Positions 1-7,310 of a stretch of DNA of 35,951 nucleotides are shown here, one piece after another (the stretch's first letter is position 1; each line of letters opens with the position of its first letter). Below the pieces are notes generated by a model. The model saw only the letters and a list, made by a program, of their open reading frames with translations. It did not search any database and was not told where the DNA came from. Made by a program: the position numbers and the translations under genes. This DNA is from Bacteroidales bacterium (GTDB lineage: Bacteria > Bacteroidota > Bacteroidia > Bacteroidales > F082). The DNA lies in NCBI GenBank assembly GCA_029933225.1, contig JAOZOO010000020.1:1-35951 (forward strand). The letters are read 5' to 3'.

Positions 1-1
1 T

Positions 2-256
2 TTCAAAGAGGATATGAAATTTCTCCGAAATGGTGATACCGTATGGCTTGCCGTCCAAACCGGCCCGGAAGAAGGTTTTGTGTTTTTCAGGATGGAGGAA
101 GCCGGTCGCAGGAAATGGACGTTCAAAAACCCTGAAAACGAGTATCCTGCCATTATCCGCTATCACCTGAAAAAAGATACTGTTTTGGAAGCCGGTATTG
201 CCAACATCCGGGGGAACAAAGAAGTAGTTTTTAAATTTAAAAAGATCTCACAATGA
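2..256 (+). CDS. DUF6265-like protein, C-terminal part (5' end outside window)
   Basis: The frame is open from base 2 with no stop before the first ATG at 14, so this is most likely the tail of a longer gene cut by the window edge, not a complete 80-residue protein. The visible part ends in a beta-rich stretch with F-K-N-P-E-N-E-Y-P followed by I-R-Y and a short hydrophilic end. This matches the C-terminal pattern (F-x-N-P-x-x-D/E-F/Y-P) of small Bacteroidota proteins of the DUF6265 type, which have no known function. Its TGA stop overlaps the ATG of the nitroreductase (ATGA, 253-256), so the two are probably translated from one message. The family call rests on motif memory only. Confidence 0.6.
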   Translation, partial: FKEDMKFLRNGDTVWLAVQTGPEEGFVFFRMEEAGRRKWTFKNPENEYPAIIRYHLKKDTVLEAGIANIRGNKEVVFKFKKISQ

Positions 257-801
257 AATTTATGGACCTGGTCATGAACCGGCAAAGCGACCGGTCATTT
301 ACTGATAAGCCCGTTGAAAAAGAAAAACTGGAATTGTGTCTCGAAGCAGCCCGCATGGCGCCATCGGCCAGCAATTCGCAACCGTGGACTTTTGTGGTTG
401 TCAATGACCCTGTGCTGGTGAAAAAAGTGGCGCATAAGACTTACGGACCGTTGAAGAGTTTCAATAAGTTTGTCCCCCAGGCGCCTGTTATTGTGGCCAT
501 TGTCATGGAGCCGCCCAAGCTGATTACCGAAGTAGGCGGGCGCATCAAGAAAAAGGAATATCCGTTGATTGACATGGGCATTACCGCCGAACATTTCTGC
601 CTCCAGGCCACCGAACTGGGTCTGGGTACCTGTATGCTGGGCTGGTTTGATGAAAAAGGTGTGAAAGAACTGATCAGAGTTCCCGAAAATAAAAACATCC
701 CTCTTCTCATAGCCGTGGGCTACACACCCGATGATTATAAAAAACGAAAAAAGATCAGAAAGGGTTTTTCAAAAGTAGTAAAGTACAACTACTATCAATA
801 A
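253..801 (+). CDS. Nitroreductase family FMN-dependent oxidoreductase
   Basis: A 182-residue protein of the usual length for single-domain nitroreductases, which use FMN and NAD(P)H to reduce nitroaromatics, quinones or related compounds in the cytoplasm. The N-terminal basic FMN-phosphate segment (R10, S12, R14) is followed by the family block A-P-S-A-S-N-S-Q-P-W near residues 36-46. The later D-M-G-I-x-A-E-H-F-x-L-Q-A-x-E-L-G-L-G-T-C block (about 110-130) and the I-A-V-G-Y-T-P-D near 152-160 are also typical. The C-terminus is lysine-rich. The ATG overlaps the preceding stop by 4 nt, suggesting coupling. It ends 7 nt before the convergent glutamine synthetase stop. The physiological substrate cannot be read from the sequence. 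Confidence 0.93.
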   Translation: MKFMDLVMNRQSDRSFTDKPVEKEKLELCLEAARMAPSASNSQPWTFVVVNDPVLVKKVAHKTYGPLKSFNKFVPQAPVIVAIVMEPPKLITEVGGRIKKKEYPLIDMGITAEHFCLQATELGLGTCMLGWFDEKGVKELIRVPENKNIPLLIAVGYTPDDYKKRKKIRKGFSKVVKYNYYQ

Positions 802-808
802 AAGCATA

Positions 809-2311
809 CTACCCGCAATAAAAAAACCTGTCCACCAGCTCCATCACTTTTTCATCATCATCCTGGATGCGGGCGATCAATCCTTTGTCGTTGAAGCTTT
901 TTAATAAATCGGCCTGACTGATAAGCACACGCATTGGGAAAACATCATGTTTGGTATAAAAATCCCTTTGCTTCAGCAACTGTTCTGCCGACTCTGCACA
1001 CGAAGCCGGCAGCTTGGCCAGCGCATTTTGTCTTTCCCTGAATTCCGGATCGAAGATGTTCACGTCAACATAAGTTTTTTCAGCCACCTTCAAAGCATCT
1101 TTTATTTCAAAGCCATGACGGGCGGCAACGGTGAGGCCTGCCAGTAACAGATAGATGTCGGCTGACCCGTCCGGGCACCTGAATTCAACCGTTTGCTTGT
1201 CGGAAAAGTCAACCACGCTGCCACTTTCCTGTGGATTGACCGAATGGGCCATATTGGAAGGTGTGGACCATCCCAGCGGTACACGCACCAGCACCGACCG
1301 GTTCCGATCACCCCAGCAGATGTTGGTCGGCGCCTCCTGGTGAGGTACCAGCCTGAAATAGGATGTGGGATTCAGGTTGCCAAAAGCCGTGAGCGAAGGT
1401 GCCAGCTCCATATAACCGGCAATGGCTGTTTTGGCCACATCACTCAGCTTGCCGTTCTTTGTCATTTGATTTTCGCCGTCTTTCATCACACGCGTGTGTA
1501 TGTGCAGTCCGCTGCCCGCCTTCCCCACGGTGATCTTCGGGGCAAAAGTTATCGTTACGCCATATTGATACGCCAGGGTCCTGATAATCCATTTCGCTTT
1601 TACGAGTTGGTCGGCAGAATCTTCCACATTGGTAGGGAGGAATTCTATTTCGTTCTGCTCATACACCCAGCCGTCTTTGGTAAAGTTCCCCACTTCCGAA
1701 TGGCCGTATTTGATCAGCCCTCCCGCTTCGGCAATCAGTTTCATGGCATGGGTACGGAAGTCATTCCATTTTGAAAAAGGTGACGACTCGTGATATCCCC
1801 GCTGGTCATCGGCTTTGAAAAGTCCGTCATCTTCGCTGATGATGTAATACTCCAGCTCGCCCATGGTCTCAAACTCATAACCCGTAACCTTTTTAAAAGC
1901 ATCATGTGCCTTTTTCAGGATGTTCTCGGGTGCGCCATCCAGTGCATTTCCATCCCGGTCATAATATGAGCAAAGGATATCGAGCGTGGGCACTTCCGCA
2001 AACGGGTTGACAAATGCGGTTTTGTAGCGAGGGATGACATACAGGTCGGATGAGCCCGCTTCAATGAACGGAAACAGGCTGGATCCATCAACACGTTCGC
2101 CCGCCATCAACAATGTTTCAAGATGCTCACGGCTGTTGATCACAAAGTTCAGGGTTTTCAGGCGACCGTCCCAGCCGGCATATCTGAAGTTGATCATCTC
2201 AATATCATGATCTTCAATGAACCGGATCAAGTCATCCTTGGTCAGTTGTTCGGGGTGTTTGCCAAGGTATTGAACGATCGGGTTGGGATTCATCGAAAGG
2301 TTTTGTTTCAT
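809..2311 (-). CDS. glnA: Glutamine synthetase (GlnA-type), lacking an adenylylation motif
   Basis: About 500 residues from the chosen ATG at 2311. The frame extends upstream to 2401, but those 30 residues are not glutamine-synthetase-like. The enzyme makes glutamine from glutamate, ammonia and ATP. From the 2311 start, a beta-grasp N-domain carries D-G-R-L (48-51) and V-D-G-S-S (74-78). The catalytic barrel has G-E-L-E-Y (151-155), G-H-S-E-V-G (203-208), E-Q-N-E-I-E-F (218-224), G-S-G-L-H-I-H (266-272), N-P-T-S-Y-F-R-L (314-321) and, later, E-F-R-C-P-D-G-S-A-D-I-Y. The N-L-Y adenylylation site of enterobacterial GSI is not seen; the corresponding stretch reads K-T-Y-V-D-V-N-I-F. It is therefore probably not controlled by GlnE. 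The gene is monocistronic and converges on the nitroreductase. A role in gamma-glutamylation of another amine cannot be excluded. Confidence 0.9.
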   Translation of the reverse strand: MKQNLSMNPNPIVQYLGKHPEQLTKDDLIRFIEDHDIEMINFRYAGWDGRLKTLNFVINSREHLETLLMAGERVDGSSLFPFIEAGSSDLYVIPRYKTAFVNPFAEVPTLDILCSYYDRDGNALDGAPENILKKAHDAFKKVTGYEFETMGELEYYIISEDDGLFKADDQRGYHESSPFSKWNDFRTHAMKLIAEAGGLIKYGHSEVGNFTKDGWVYEQNEIEFLPTNVEDSADQLVKAKWIIRTLAYQYGVTITFAPKITVGKAGSGLHIHTRVMKDGENQMTKNGKLSDVAKTAIAGYMELAPSLTAFGNLNPTSYFRLVPHQEAPTNICWGDRNRSVLVRVPLGWSTPSNMAHSVNPQESGSVVDFSDKQTVEFRCPDGSADIYLLLAGLTVAARHGFEIKDALKVAEKTYVDVNIFDPEFRERQNALAKLPASCAESAEQLLKQRDFYTKHDVFPMRVLISQADLLKSFNDKGLIARIQDDDEKVMELVDRFFYCG

Positions 2312-2547
2312 TTTTCTTTGTTTTTCAGCATGCAAACATACTGATTTATCCCGGCTGAATATCCTTTGGTATAAAGAATTAATTGCCCATTCCTGCATCA
2401 AATTTCTAAATAACTGTTAAAAATTCCGAACCGGACATCCGATGTCTGGTATGGAATAAAACAAGGGCTGTAGTTTTGCCGCAGATTTTGATCAATGATA
2501 AACATTTGATCTTTTAATTTTTTGAAACTAACGTAAATAACATAACT

Positions 2548-2973
2548 ATGACAGCATACATCATTAGTCTGGGAATTATCCTGTTTATCCTATATATGTT
2601 GGGGTTAAAAACGCAGAGGACAGACAATATTTATAAAGAGAATTTCAAACAGAACCTTGATATCTCAAGGCAACAGTGCCGGGAGATCGCTCTGGAGTTT
2701 GCGGATCACCTGTCGGCGCAAAAGAAAAAGCATTCCTGCGAAACTGATTCCGGGAGAACAAATTATGACGAGTGGTACCGGAAAGACATTGAGAAATTTC
2801 TGCATTCCACGGTGCTGCCCCGCATGAGCGAACCTTACCGGAGTCTTTTGCTCAACTATGGTAACTATGCCGGGATCATTGACAATGTAGCCAAAACAGC
2901 AGATCAAAAAGTTAAAAAGGAGGTGCGGCACATTTCCGGCCAGGAAAAGGTAGCCGTTGCCATAAACATATAG
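2548..2973 (+). CDS. Small membrane-anchored protein of unknown function
   Basis: I do not recognise this 141-residue protein. Residues 3-20 form one hydrophobic segment (I-I-S-L-G-I-I-L-F-I-L-Y-M-L-G-L), probably an uncleaved N-terminal anchor. The remaining ~120 residues are charged and mostly helical in character, with two cysteines in the middle (near 43 and 64). The C-terminus ends K-V-A-V-A-I-N-I. It stands alone between a divergent glutamine synthetase and a clear terminator at 3003-3037, which supports it being a real transcribed unit. A TAGTTTTG box at 2471-2478 fits a -7 element, but no matching TTG lies upstream at normal spacing. Confidence 0.7.
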   Translation: MTAYIISLGIILFILYMLGLKTQRTDNIYKENFKQNLDISRQQCREIALEFADHLSAQKKKHSCETDSGRTNYDEWYRKDIEKFLHSTVLPRMSEPYRSLLLNYGNYAGIIDNVAKTADQKVKKEVRHISGQEKVAVAINI

Positions 2974-3002
2974 TTTGGGTTGTTAGTTAGTAGTGTGAGT
3001 GG

Positions 3003-3037
3003 AACCCCTGCTGCGCCTTGCAGTGAGGGTTTTTTTT
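3003..3037 (+). terminator. Rho-independent terminator after the 2548-2973 gene
   Basis: AACCC (3003-3007) pairs with GGGTT (3027-3031), and CTGC (3008-3011) pairs with GCAG (3020-3023), leaving a TGA bulge and a short loop. An uninterrupted run of eight T (3030-3037) follows. It lies 30 nt after the stop codon, in the right orientation. Confidence 0.75.
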
Positions 3038-3468
3038 ATGAGAATGCCGTACCGGAATGAATGTTTTGGAGCAGCTTGAATGGTATGATTAAATGACTCA
3101 TATCACACAGGCCTTGCAGACCTGATAAGAAGACTGCGCCAAGAGGGGACATAAGCTAATAAGGTGGAGATTATTTTCCATTTTATGTTTACTAAGGTTG
3201 TCCGGTTGCTACCGGGCTAAAAGACTATAAAATAAGGTTTTTTTATTATTACCGTGGACTGAAAACATCATTATCGGAAATCAAAGCCTTATCGCAAAGG
3301 AAACCTTAGTAGCCCGGTCAAATAATGCGAAATTCAACCTTATTACATTATTTGGGGAAACAAGGTATAAATTCAGATGGTTCGATGAAAAAATATGGAT
3401 AAAAAGGTTAAAAGGGCTTAAGTCCTGCCAGCGCGCAAGGCCTGGGGGAAGACTTAAGCCAGGAGGGA
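3038..3468. other. Gene-free 430-bp region; its second half is rich in complementary segments
   Basis: No convincing reading frame was found. Positions 3038-3189 show nothing clear. From 3190 the sequence carries several exact complementary pairs: 3190-3199 with 3301-3310 (10 nt), 3211-3219 with 3309-3317 (9 nt), 3318-3326 with 3345-3353 (9 nt), 3231-3239 with 3335-3343 (9 nt) and 3415-3424 with 3451-3460 (10 nt). The first two interleave in pseudoknot order. This could be a structured non-coding RNA, a regulatory leader or a degenerate repeat. The strand of transcription is unknown. Confidence 0.5.
3415..3460. repeat. Perfect 10-bp inverted repeat beside the toxin gene
   Basis: GGCTTAAGTC (3415-3424) and GACTTAAGCC (3451-3460) are exact complements separated by 26 nt. 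The inverted repeat ends 8 nt after the toxin stop on the minus strand. No T-run follows on either side, so a classical terminator is not supported. It could still form the 3' end of the toxin-antitoxin message. Confidence 0.7.
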
Positions 3469-3768
3469 TTAACCTTCAATTATCAATTCATCCGGATTCC
3501 TCCTGCTATCCCAAAGGTGTAAAATTCTAATCTCGCTGTCGGTACATTTGTAAAATATTTGGTAGTAGTCAACAACAAGAAACCGTATTTCAGTATCTTC
3601 AAGTTGTCTTCCCATTTTAGGAAAATGCCGTAGATTTCTGACAGCTTGTCTTAATTCTTTATCAAGTTTTTCAGAATAGGTCTTTGTTCCAATTCTCTTG
3701 TACCAATAGTCAAGAATTTGAATCCTGTCCGACAGGGCATTTTTCGACCAGATTATTCTTCTAACCAT
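3469..3768 (-). CDS. RelE/ParE family toxin of a type II toxin-antitoxin system
   Basis: A 99-residue protein of the usual RelE/ParE size. It begins I-I-W-S-K-N-A-L-S-D, followed by an amphipathic helix with I-x-D-Y-W-Y-K-R-I. It continues through L-R-H-F-P-K-M-G-R-Q (about 51-60) and F-L-V-V-D-Y-Y-Q-I-F-Y-K (about 63-75) to the terminal I-R-I-L-H-L-W-D-S-R-R-N-P strand. The pattern (N-terminal helices, F-P-x-x-G-R, strand, basic D-x-R-R-N-P) fits the ParE/RelE fold. RelE members cleave mRNA on the ribosome and ParE members poison gyrase; the sequence does not decide between them. Its ATG lies 16 nt inside the upstream antitoxin gene, as is usual for coupled pairs. Confidence 0.88.
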   Translation of the reverse strand: MVRRIIWSKNALSDRIQILDYWYKRIGTKTYSEKLDKELRQAVRNLRHFPKMGRQLEDTEIRFLVVDYYQIFYKCTDSEIRILHLWDSRRNPDELIIEG

Positions 3769-3989
3769 TTATCAATGATTTTGTTGGCTTGCTCGTCAGA
3801 CAGAAAATCACCTTTTTCAATTTGTTTATCAGATTCTTTTATCCTTTTCATTTGAATATCGGAGATCTTACCGGTATCTAAAGAATTGTATTTTCTTTCT
3901 ATCAACTCTTTGATGGCAAGTAAAAAATCAGCGTCATCAATATTCTCAATACCTTCGTGTAATCTGCTTTTTATTTCCTCCGTTTTCAT
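3753..3989 (-). CDS. Antitoxin partner of the RelE/ParE-type toxin
   Basis: A 78-residue acidic protein from the ATG at 3989. The frame continues 57 nt further upstream, but that part overlaps the peptidase stop and looks non-coding. It starts M-K-T-E-E-I-K-S-R-L-H-E-G-I and is helical throughout. It ends in a K/D/E-rich tail (D-E-Q-A-N-K-I-I-D-K-W-L-E-E) that would wrap the toxin. The N-terminus resembles the short antitoxins that Bacteroidota pair with ParE-like toxins (D-A-D-F-L-L-A-I-K-E-L-I-E near 18-30). It precedes and overlaps the toxin by 16 nt. A DNA-binding domain is not obvious, so autoregulation is uncertain. Confidence 0.85.
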   Translation of the reverse strand: MKTEEIKSRLHEGIENIDDADFLLAIKELIERKYNSLDTGKISDIQMKRIKESDKQIEKGDFLSDEQANKIIDKWLEE

Positions 3990-4003
3990 TTGTCTATTTT
4001 TTT

Positions 4004-4037
4004 CAAATTTACAAATTATCCCTGAAATACTCCCAAA
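4004..4037 (-). promoter_or_regulatory. Possible promoter for the toxin-antitoxin pair
   Basis: On the minus strand TTTG (4037-4034) is followed after 22 nt by TAAATTTG (4011-4004), close to the Bacteroidota TTG/TAnnTTTG pattern. It overlaps the 3' end of the peptidase gene and lies 15 nt before the antitoxin ATG, so the pair could be transcribed independently of the peptidase. Confidence 0.4.
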
Positions 4038-6141
4038 TTTTCTCATTCAGGTTCAGCCGGTCTTTACCACCCACCCCGTGTCCGTGGCCGGGATAGACAA
4101 AGTAGTCCACCTGCTTGTTGAGTGAGACGGCTTTCTGGATAAACAACAGCGACTGTTGCCAGACGACCGTGGGGTCCATGGTGCCGTGGATGACCAGTAT
4201 TTTGCCCTGCGCATTCTTCACATAGTTGAGGATGCCGGCTTTTTTGTATCCTTCCGGATTAGTTTGCTGGGTGTCCATATACCGCTCTCCGTACATCACT
4301 TCGTAATATTTCCAGTCGATGACCGGCCCGCCGGCCACCGCCACCTTGAAGATTTCCGGATGTCGTAATTTAAGTGTCAGCGTCATGAATCCGCCGTAGC
4401 TCCAGCCGTCCACCCCGATGCGGGTGCTGTCCACATAAGGCAATGATTTCAGGTAGTTGACCCCGACTAACTGGTCTTTGGTTTCGAGGGTGCCGGCATT
4501 CCTGAAGATGGCCTGCTCGAATGCCAGTCCGCGGTTGGCCGAACCCCGGTTATCCAGCGTGAAGATGATGTACCCGCGTTCAGCCAGGAAGTTTAGGAAC
4601 AATCCTGCCCCGCCAAGCCAGGAGTCGGTTACCAATTGCGCATGCGGACCTCCGTAAACATAAACGATCACCGGGTATTTCTTCGTGCTGTCGAAGTCAA
4701 TGGGTTTGATCATCCGGTAATACAGTTCGGTTCCGTCTTCGGCTTTCAGCGTAGAAATGGTCATCTGTCCCAGCTTGTAATCGGCCAGTGTGTTTTTATC
4801 ATTTTGAATAACCCTGATGATTTTCCCCTTGCTGTCCACCAACTGGTATTGCCGGGTCACATCCGTACTGCTGAAAATGTCTATCACATATTTTCCGCTT
4901 TTGCTAACCATGGCATAATGTGTTCCGTGATCGGGGGATATGCGGGTTATCTTTCCATTTTCAATATTGACCTTGTAAATGTTCTTTTGCAACGGACTTT
5001 CTTTGGTTGACATGAACCAAACCTCGTCTTTGTTTTTACCATAATATCCAAGGAAACCGGTAACCACCCATTCGCCGCTGGTGAGTTGTTTCAGGAGTTC
5101 TCCGTTGGTATTGAACAGATACAGATGATTGTATCCGTCTCTTTCACTTTGCCAGATGAATTGGTCGTTGTGTCCAGGACGGAAATACAGCGGGTTCTCG
5201 GGTTCCACATATTTCGGGTTTTCTTCTTCGAAAAGGGTTTTTTGCAACTCGCCGGTGATTGCGTCATACCGGTTCAGTTTCAGATGGTTCTGATCACGGT
5301 TCAGGATGGCGATATAAATTGTTTTGCTTTCCGGCCCCCATGTGACCGCCGTCAGGTAGTGGTCTTTGGGCTCGCCGGTTTTCATGAAAACGGTTTTCCC
5401 GGTTTCCAGATCATAAACGCCGAGTGTAACCTGTTCACTTGTTTCCCCGGCCATGGGATATTTGATGTTTTTAACTTTGGCTATTCGCTGGTTGATGTCC
5501 ACGAGCGGATAATCGGCCACCATGGTTTCGTCTTTCCGGTAAAAGGCGATCTTTTTCCCGTCGGGCGACCAGAAGATGCCGGTTTTGATGCCAAACTCCA
5601 CCCGGTGCACAGTCTGACCGTTCACAATGCCGGGACTGTCATCAAAGGTGATCTGATGCACTTTCCCGTCGGCGGAATAATACAGGTTGTTTTTTATGGT
5701 GAAGGCCGCATTGAACGTATTTTCGTTGAAATCAACATTTTCTGCCGAATCCGGTACCGAATTCACTTTCCGCAACTGATGGGATTTATAGTTGTATTCA
5801 TAATAAGTATGTCCTTTTTTAAAATATCCGGCTTCATCATTATAAAGTGTGATACGTGGCATTCGTTTTAACGAGTCGGACCCATTGGCGCGCATGCCGG
5901 TATTCAGCATGTCAAGATCCAGCAACAGGGTTTCGGTGCCCCGTCTGGCTGATACCTTATAAAGCGAATTGCCTTTTGCAAAAGCATAACTGTCGGTTTC
6001 GCCAATCCACTGCAACTGCTGAACACGGGCAGGGAACAACGATCGGTTCATGTAAGAGGCATCCTCAATGGTCAGGAGCTTTTCCTGTGCAGTCAGCGAA
6101 AGAACAATAAAACTGAAAATGAATACAAATGATTTTTTCAT
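4009..6141 (-). CDS. S9 family dipeptidyl peptidase (DPP-IV type), secreted
   Basis: 710 residues with an N-terminal signal peptide (M-K-K-S, hydrophobic core, cleavage near T-A-Q at 17-19), so it should act in the periplasm. The first ~450 residues form the beta-propeller domain, with recurrent W-S-P-D-G-K and W-Q-S-E-R-D-G-Y elements. The C-terminal ~250 residues are the alpha/beta-hydrolase domain with Y-V-Y-G-G-P-H and nucleophile motif G-W-S-Y-G-G (S581). D656 lies in G-T-M-D-P, and H688 in P-G-H-G-H-G completes the triad. Enzymes of this type remove dipeptides, often X-Pro, and feed peptide uptake in Bacteroidota. Length is normal. Activity class is firm; Pro specificity is inferred from the overall type. 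The toxin-antitoxin pair follows 19 nt after its stop. Confidence 0.92.
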   Translation of the reverse strand: MKKSFVFIFSFIVLSLTAQEKLLTIEDASYMNRSLFPARVQQLQWIGETDSYAFAKGNSLYKVSARRGTETLLLDLDMLNTGMRANGSDSLKRMPRITLYNDEAGYFKKGHTYYEYNYKSHQLRKVNSVPDSAENVDFNENTFNAAFTIKNNLYYSADGKVHQITFDDSPGIVNGQTVHRVEFGIKTGIFWSPDGKKIAFYRKDETMVADYPLVDINQRIAKVKNIKYPMAGETSEQVTLGVYDLETGKTVFMKTGEPKDHYLTAVTWGPESKTIYIAILNRDQNHLKLNRYDAITGELQKTLFEEENPKYVEPENPLYFRPGHNDQFIWQSERDGYNHLYLFNTNGELLKQLTSGEWVVTGFLGYYGKNKDEVWFMSTKESPLQKNIYKVNIENGKITRISPDHGTHYAMVSKSGKYVIDIFSSTDVTRQYQLVDSKGKIIRVIQNDKNTLADYKLGQMTISTLKAEDGTELYYRMIKPIDFDSTKKYPVIVYVYGGPHAQLVTDSWLGGAGLFLNFLAERGYIIFTLDNRGSANRGLAFEQAIFRNAGTLETKDQLVGVNYLKSLPYVDSTRIGVDGWSYGGFMTLTLKLRHPEIFKVAVAGGPVIDWKYYEVMYGERYMDTQQTNPEGYKKAGILNYVKNAQGKILVIHGTMDPTVVWQQSLLFIQKAVSLNKQVDYFVYPGHGHGVGGKDRLNLNEKIWEYFRDNL

Positions 6142-6167
6142 AGCCGGTGTGTTAAAATTTGAGGCGG

Positions 6168-6198
6168 CAAATGTAGTACGTTAAATCACAAATAACAA
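6168..6198 (-). promoter_or_regulatory. Promoter of the S9 peptidase gene
   Basis: On the minus strand TTG (6198-6196) is followed after 20 nt by TACATTTG (6175-6168), an exact match to the Bacteroidota TAnnTTTG -7 box. Transcription would begin about 20 nt before the ATG at 6141. Confidence 0.55.
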
Positions 6199-6366
6199 CA
6201 CGTAAATATCAAACAAATTCCAAATATCAATATTAAAAATCCAAATAATCCGATAGTAATCTAAAACAATACAAAGGTTTGAAGCAAAGATATTTTTTCA
6301 ATGTAATTCTTTTGTACATCATATATTGTGAAACATGAAATTCATCATGTAATAAAATACCTTCCT

Positions 6367-6443
6367 CATCGAATGACCCGAATTACACGAATGGTTTTTC
6401 GCCGGCGAAAAACAAAAATTCGTTTCATTCGTTGAATTCGATG
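6367..6443. repeat. Nested hairpin with a perfect 20-bp palindromic core
   Basis: The core 6394-6413 is a perfect palindrome (GTTTTTCGCC and its complement). It is flanked by ACGAATG (6387-6393) pairing with CATTCGT (6426-6432), and outside by CATCGAAT (6367-6374) pairing with ATTCGATG (6436-6443). The words 'gaattacacgaat' and 'ttcattcgtt' are of a kind that recurs in Bacteroidota intergenic regions. It may be a dispersed repeat. No T-run makes it a standard terminator. Confidence 0.65.
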
Positions 6444-6556
6444 ATAAAAAATATCCCGATGAGCATGTGTCCTGCATTTTTGTTGTGGAGAAAAAACCGT
6501 ATGTTTTAGGTGCAAATGAGGATGAAGATTAGGCCGACGAGGCAGGCATCCGCGGC

Positions 6557-7153
6557 CTACTCCTTATTCTGCGCTGCTTTCTCGACCAGGAATTTGAAGT
6601 CAGACAAATACTGGCTTAGCTTGTCATTCAGGTAAACATAAAAAGGCGGATTCAGTTCGATAGGAATCTTAACGGTTGTATAATTCCACCAGCCCCTTTC
6701 GTAAGGCACTTCCGGCGCCTGGTAGTCAAGATAATGCTCCCATAATTTGCCTTTGTCTTCCGGGCCGCGTATGATCACAAAAAACCATTTGAAATTGGCC
6801 CGGTTTTCATCATAACGGGAAATGTATATTTCGAGTTCGCCGCCCCTGGCTTCTTTTTCCAGTTCCATGAACTTACGATCGCGTTCTTCAGTGCTCCAGT
6901 TGTTTTCTTCCGCTTCTTTGGTGAGTTCCGCTTTCAGTTGAGTCAGATCTTTATATGCTATGGCTGTAATGGGCAGAAAATTATATGCTGCCGGCGCATG
7001 CATCACATGACCGAAAATGCGGGTGACGGCATAGCCGTTGAAATAGCGGGTTTCTTTGTCCTGCCACGTTTTATTGTAAAGCCGGGGGTTAATTTCCTGT
7101 GAATAAGCTGCGAAAAGGTTAAATAGTAAAGCAAAAAGAATCAGTTTTTTCAT
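6557..7153 (-). CDS. Secreted protein of unknown function
   Basis: I do not recognise this 198-residue protein. It has a clear signal peptide (M-K-K-L-I-L-F-A-L-L-F-N-L-F-A-A, cleavage near Y-S-Q at 17-19). The mature part has a central charged helical segment (about 70-105, rich in K and E), then an aromatic-rich portion with K-W-F-F-V-I-I-R-G-P-E-D-K-G and R-G-W-W-N-Y-T. It ends in an amphipathic helix (D-K-L-S-Q-Y-L-S-D-F-K-F-L-V-E). No cysteine or lipobox is present, so a soluble periplasmic or surface protein is likely. It is monocistronic, with 416 bp of non-coding sequence downstream and 157 bp upstream. Length and signal support a real gene; function is open. Confidence 0.75.
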   Translation of the reverse strand: MKKLILFALLFNLFAAYSQEINPRLYNKTWQDKETRYFNGYAVTRIFGHVMHAPAAYNFLPITAIAYKDLTQLKAELTKEAEENNWSTEERDRKFMELEKEARGGELEIYISRYDENRANFKWFFVIIRGPEDKGKLWEHYLDYQAPEVPYERGWWNYTTVKIPIELNPPFYVYLNDKLSQYLSDFKFLVEKAAQNKE

Positions 7154-7278
7154 ATCCGGAAGATTTGATGAATGCCGTCATGAACAATTGCAAAAACAGT
7201 GCCGCATACCGGGATAATGTCATGATTTTGGTTGGCTTCCGGAAAATAATAGTTATAATAATATGCCCGGTTTGGAGT

Positions 7279-7296
7279 CGGCGACTGAAGTCGCCG
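7279..7296. repeat. Short palindromic hairpin (CGGCGACT / AGTCGCCG)
   Basis: CGGCGACT (7279-7286) and AGTCGCCG (7289-7296) are exact complements around a 2-nt centre. The hairpin sits 15 nt beyond the minus-strand stop of the GGGPS gene. No T-run follows in that direction, so it is more likely a dispersed palindromic repeat than a terminator. Confidence 0.6.
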
Positions 7297-7310
7297 GTAC
7301 GTTAATTAAG

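Larger units (their letters stand above)
6142..6556. other. 415-bp AT-rich intergenic region
   Basis: Holds the peptidase promoter at its left end and the nested hairpin at 6367-6443. The rest is A/T-rich with several AAATATCAA-like words and no credible gene. Confidence 0.6.

Noticed and set aside
1193-1774. Open frame of 193 codons opposite glutamine synthetase
   Set aside because: Antisense to motif-bearing coding sequence; no protein character.
3190-3317. Hammerhead ribozyme or retron RNA
   Set aside because: The 'ctgaaaa' and 'ggaaatc' words do not match the hammerhead core, and no reverse transcriptase gene is near.
3461-3467. AGGAGGG as a Shine-Dalgarno sequence on the plus strand
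   Set aside because: No plus-strand gene follows; it lies against the toxin 3' end.
5086-5871. Open frame of 261 codons opposite the S9 peptidase
   Set aside because: Antisense to a conserved enzyme, Phe/Val-rich with no domain.
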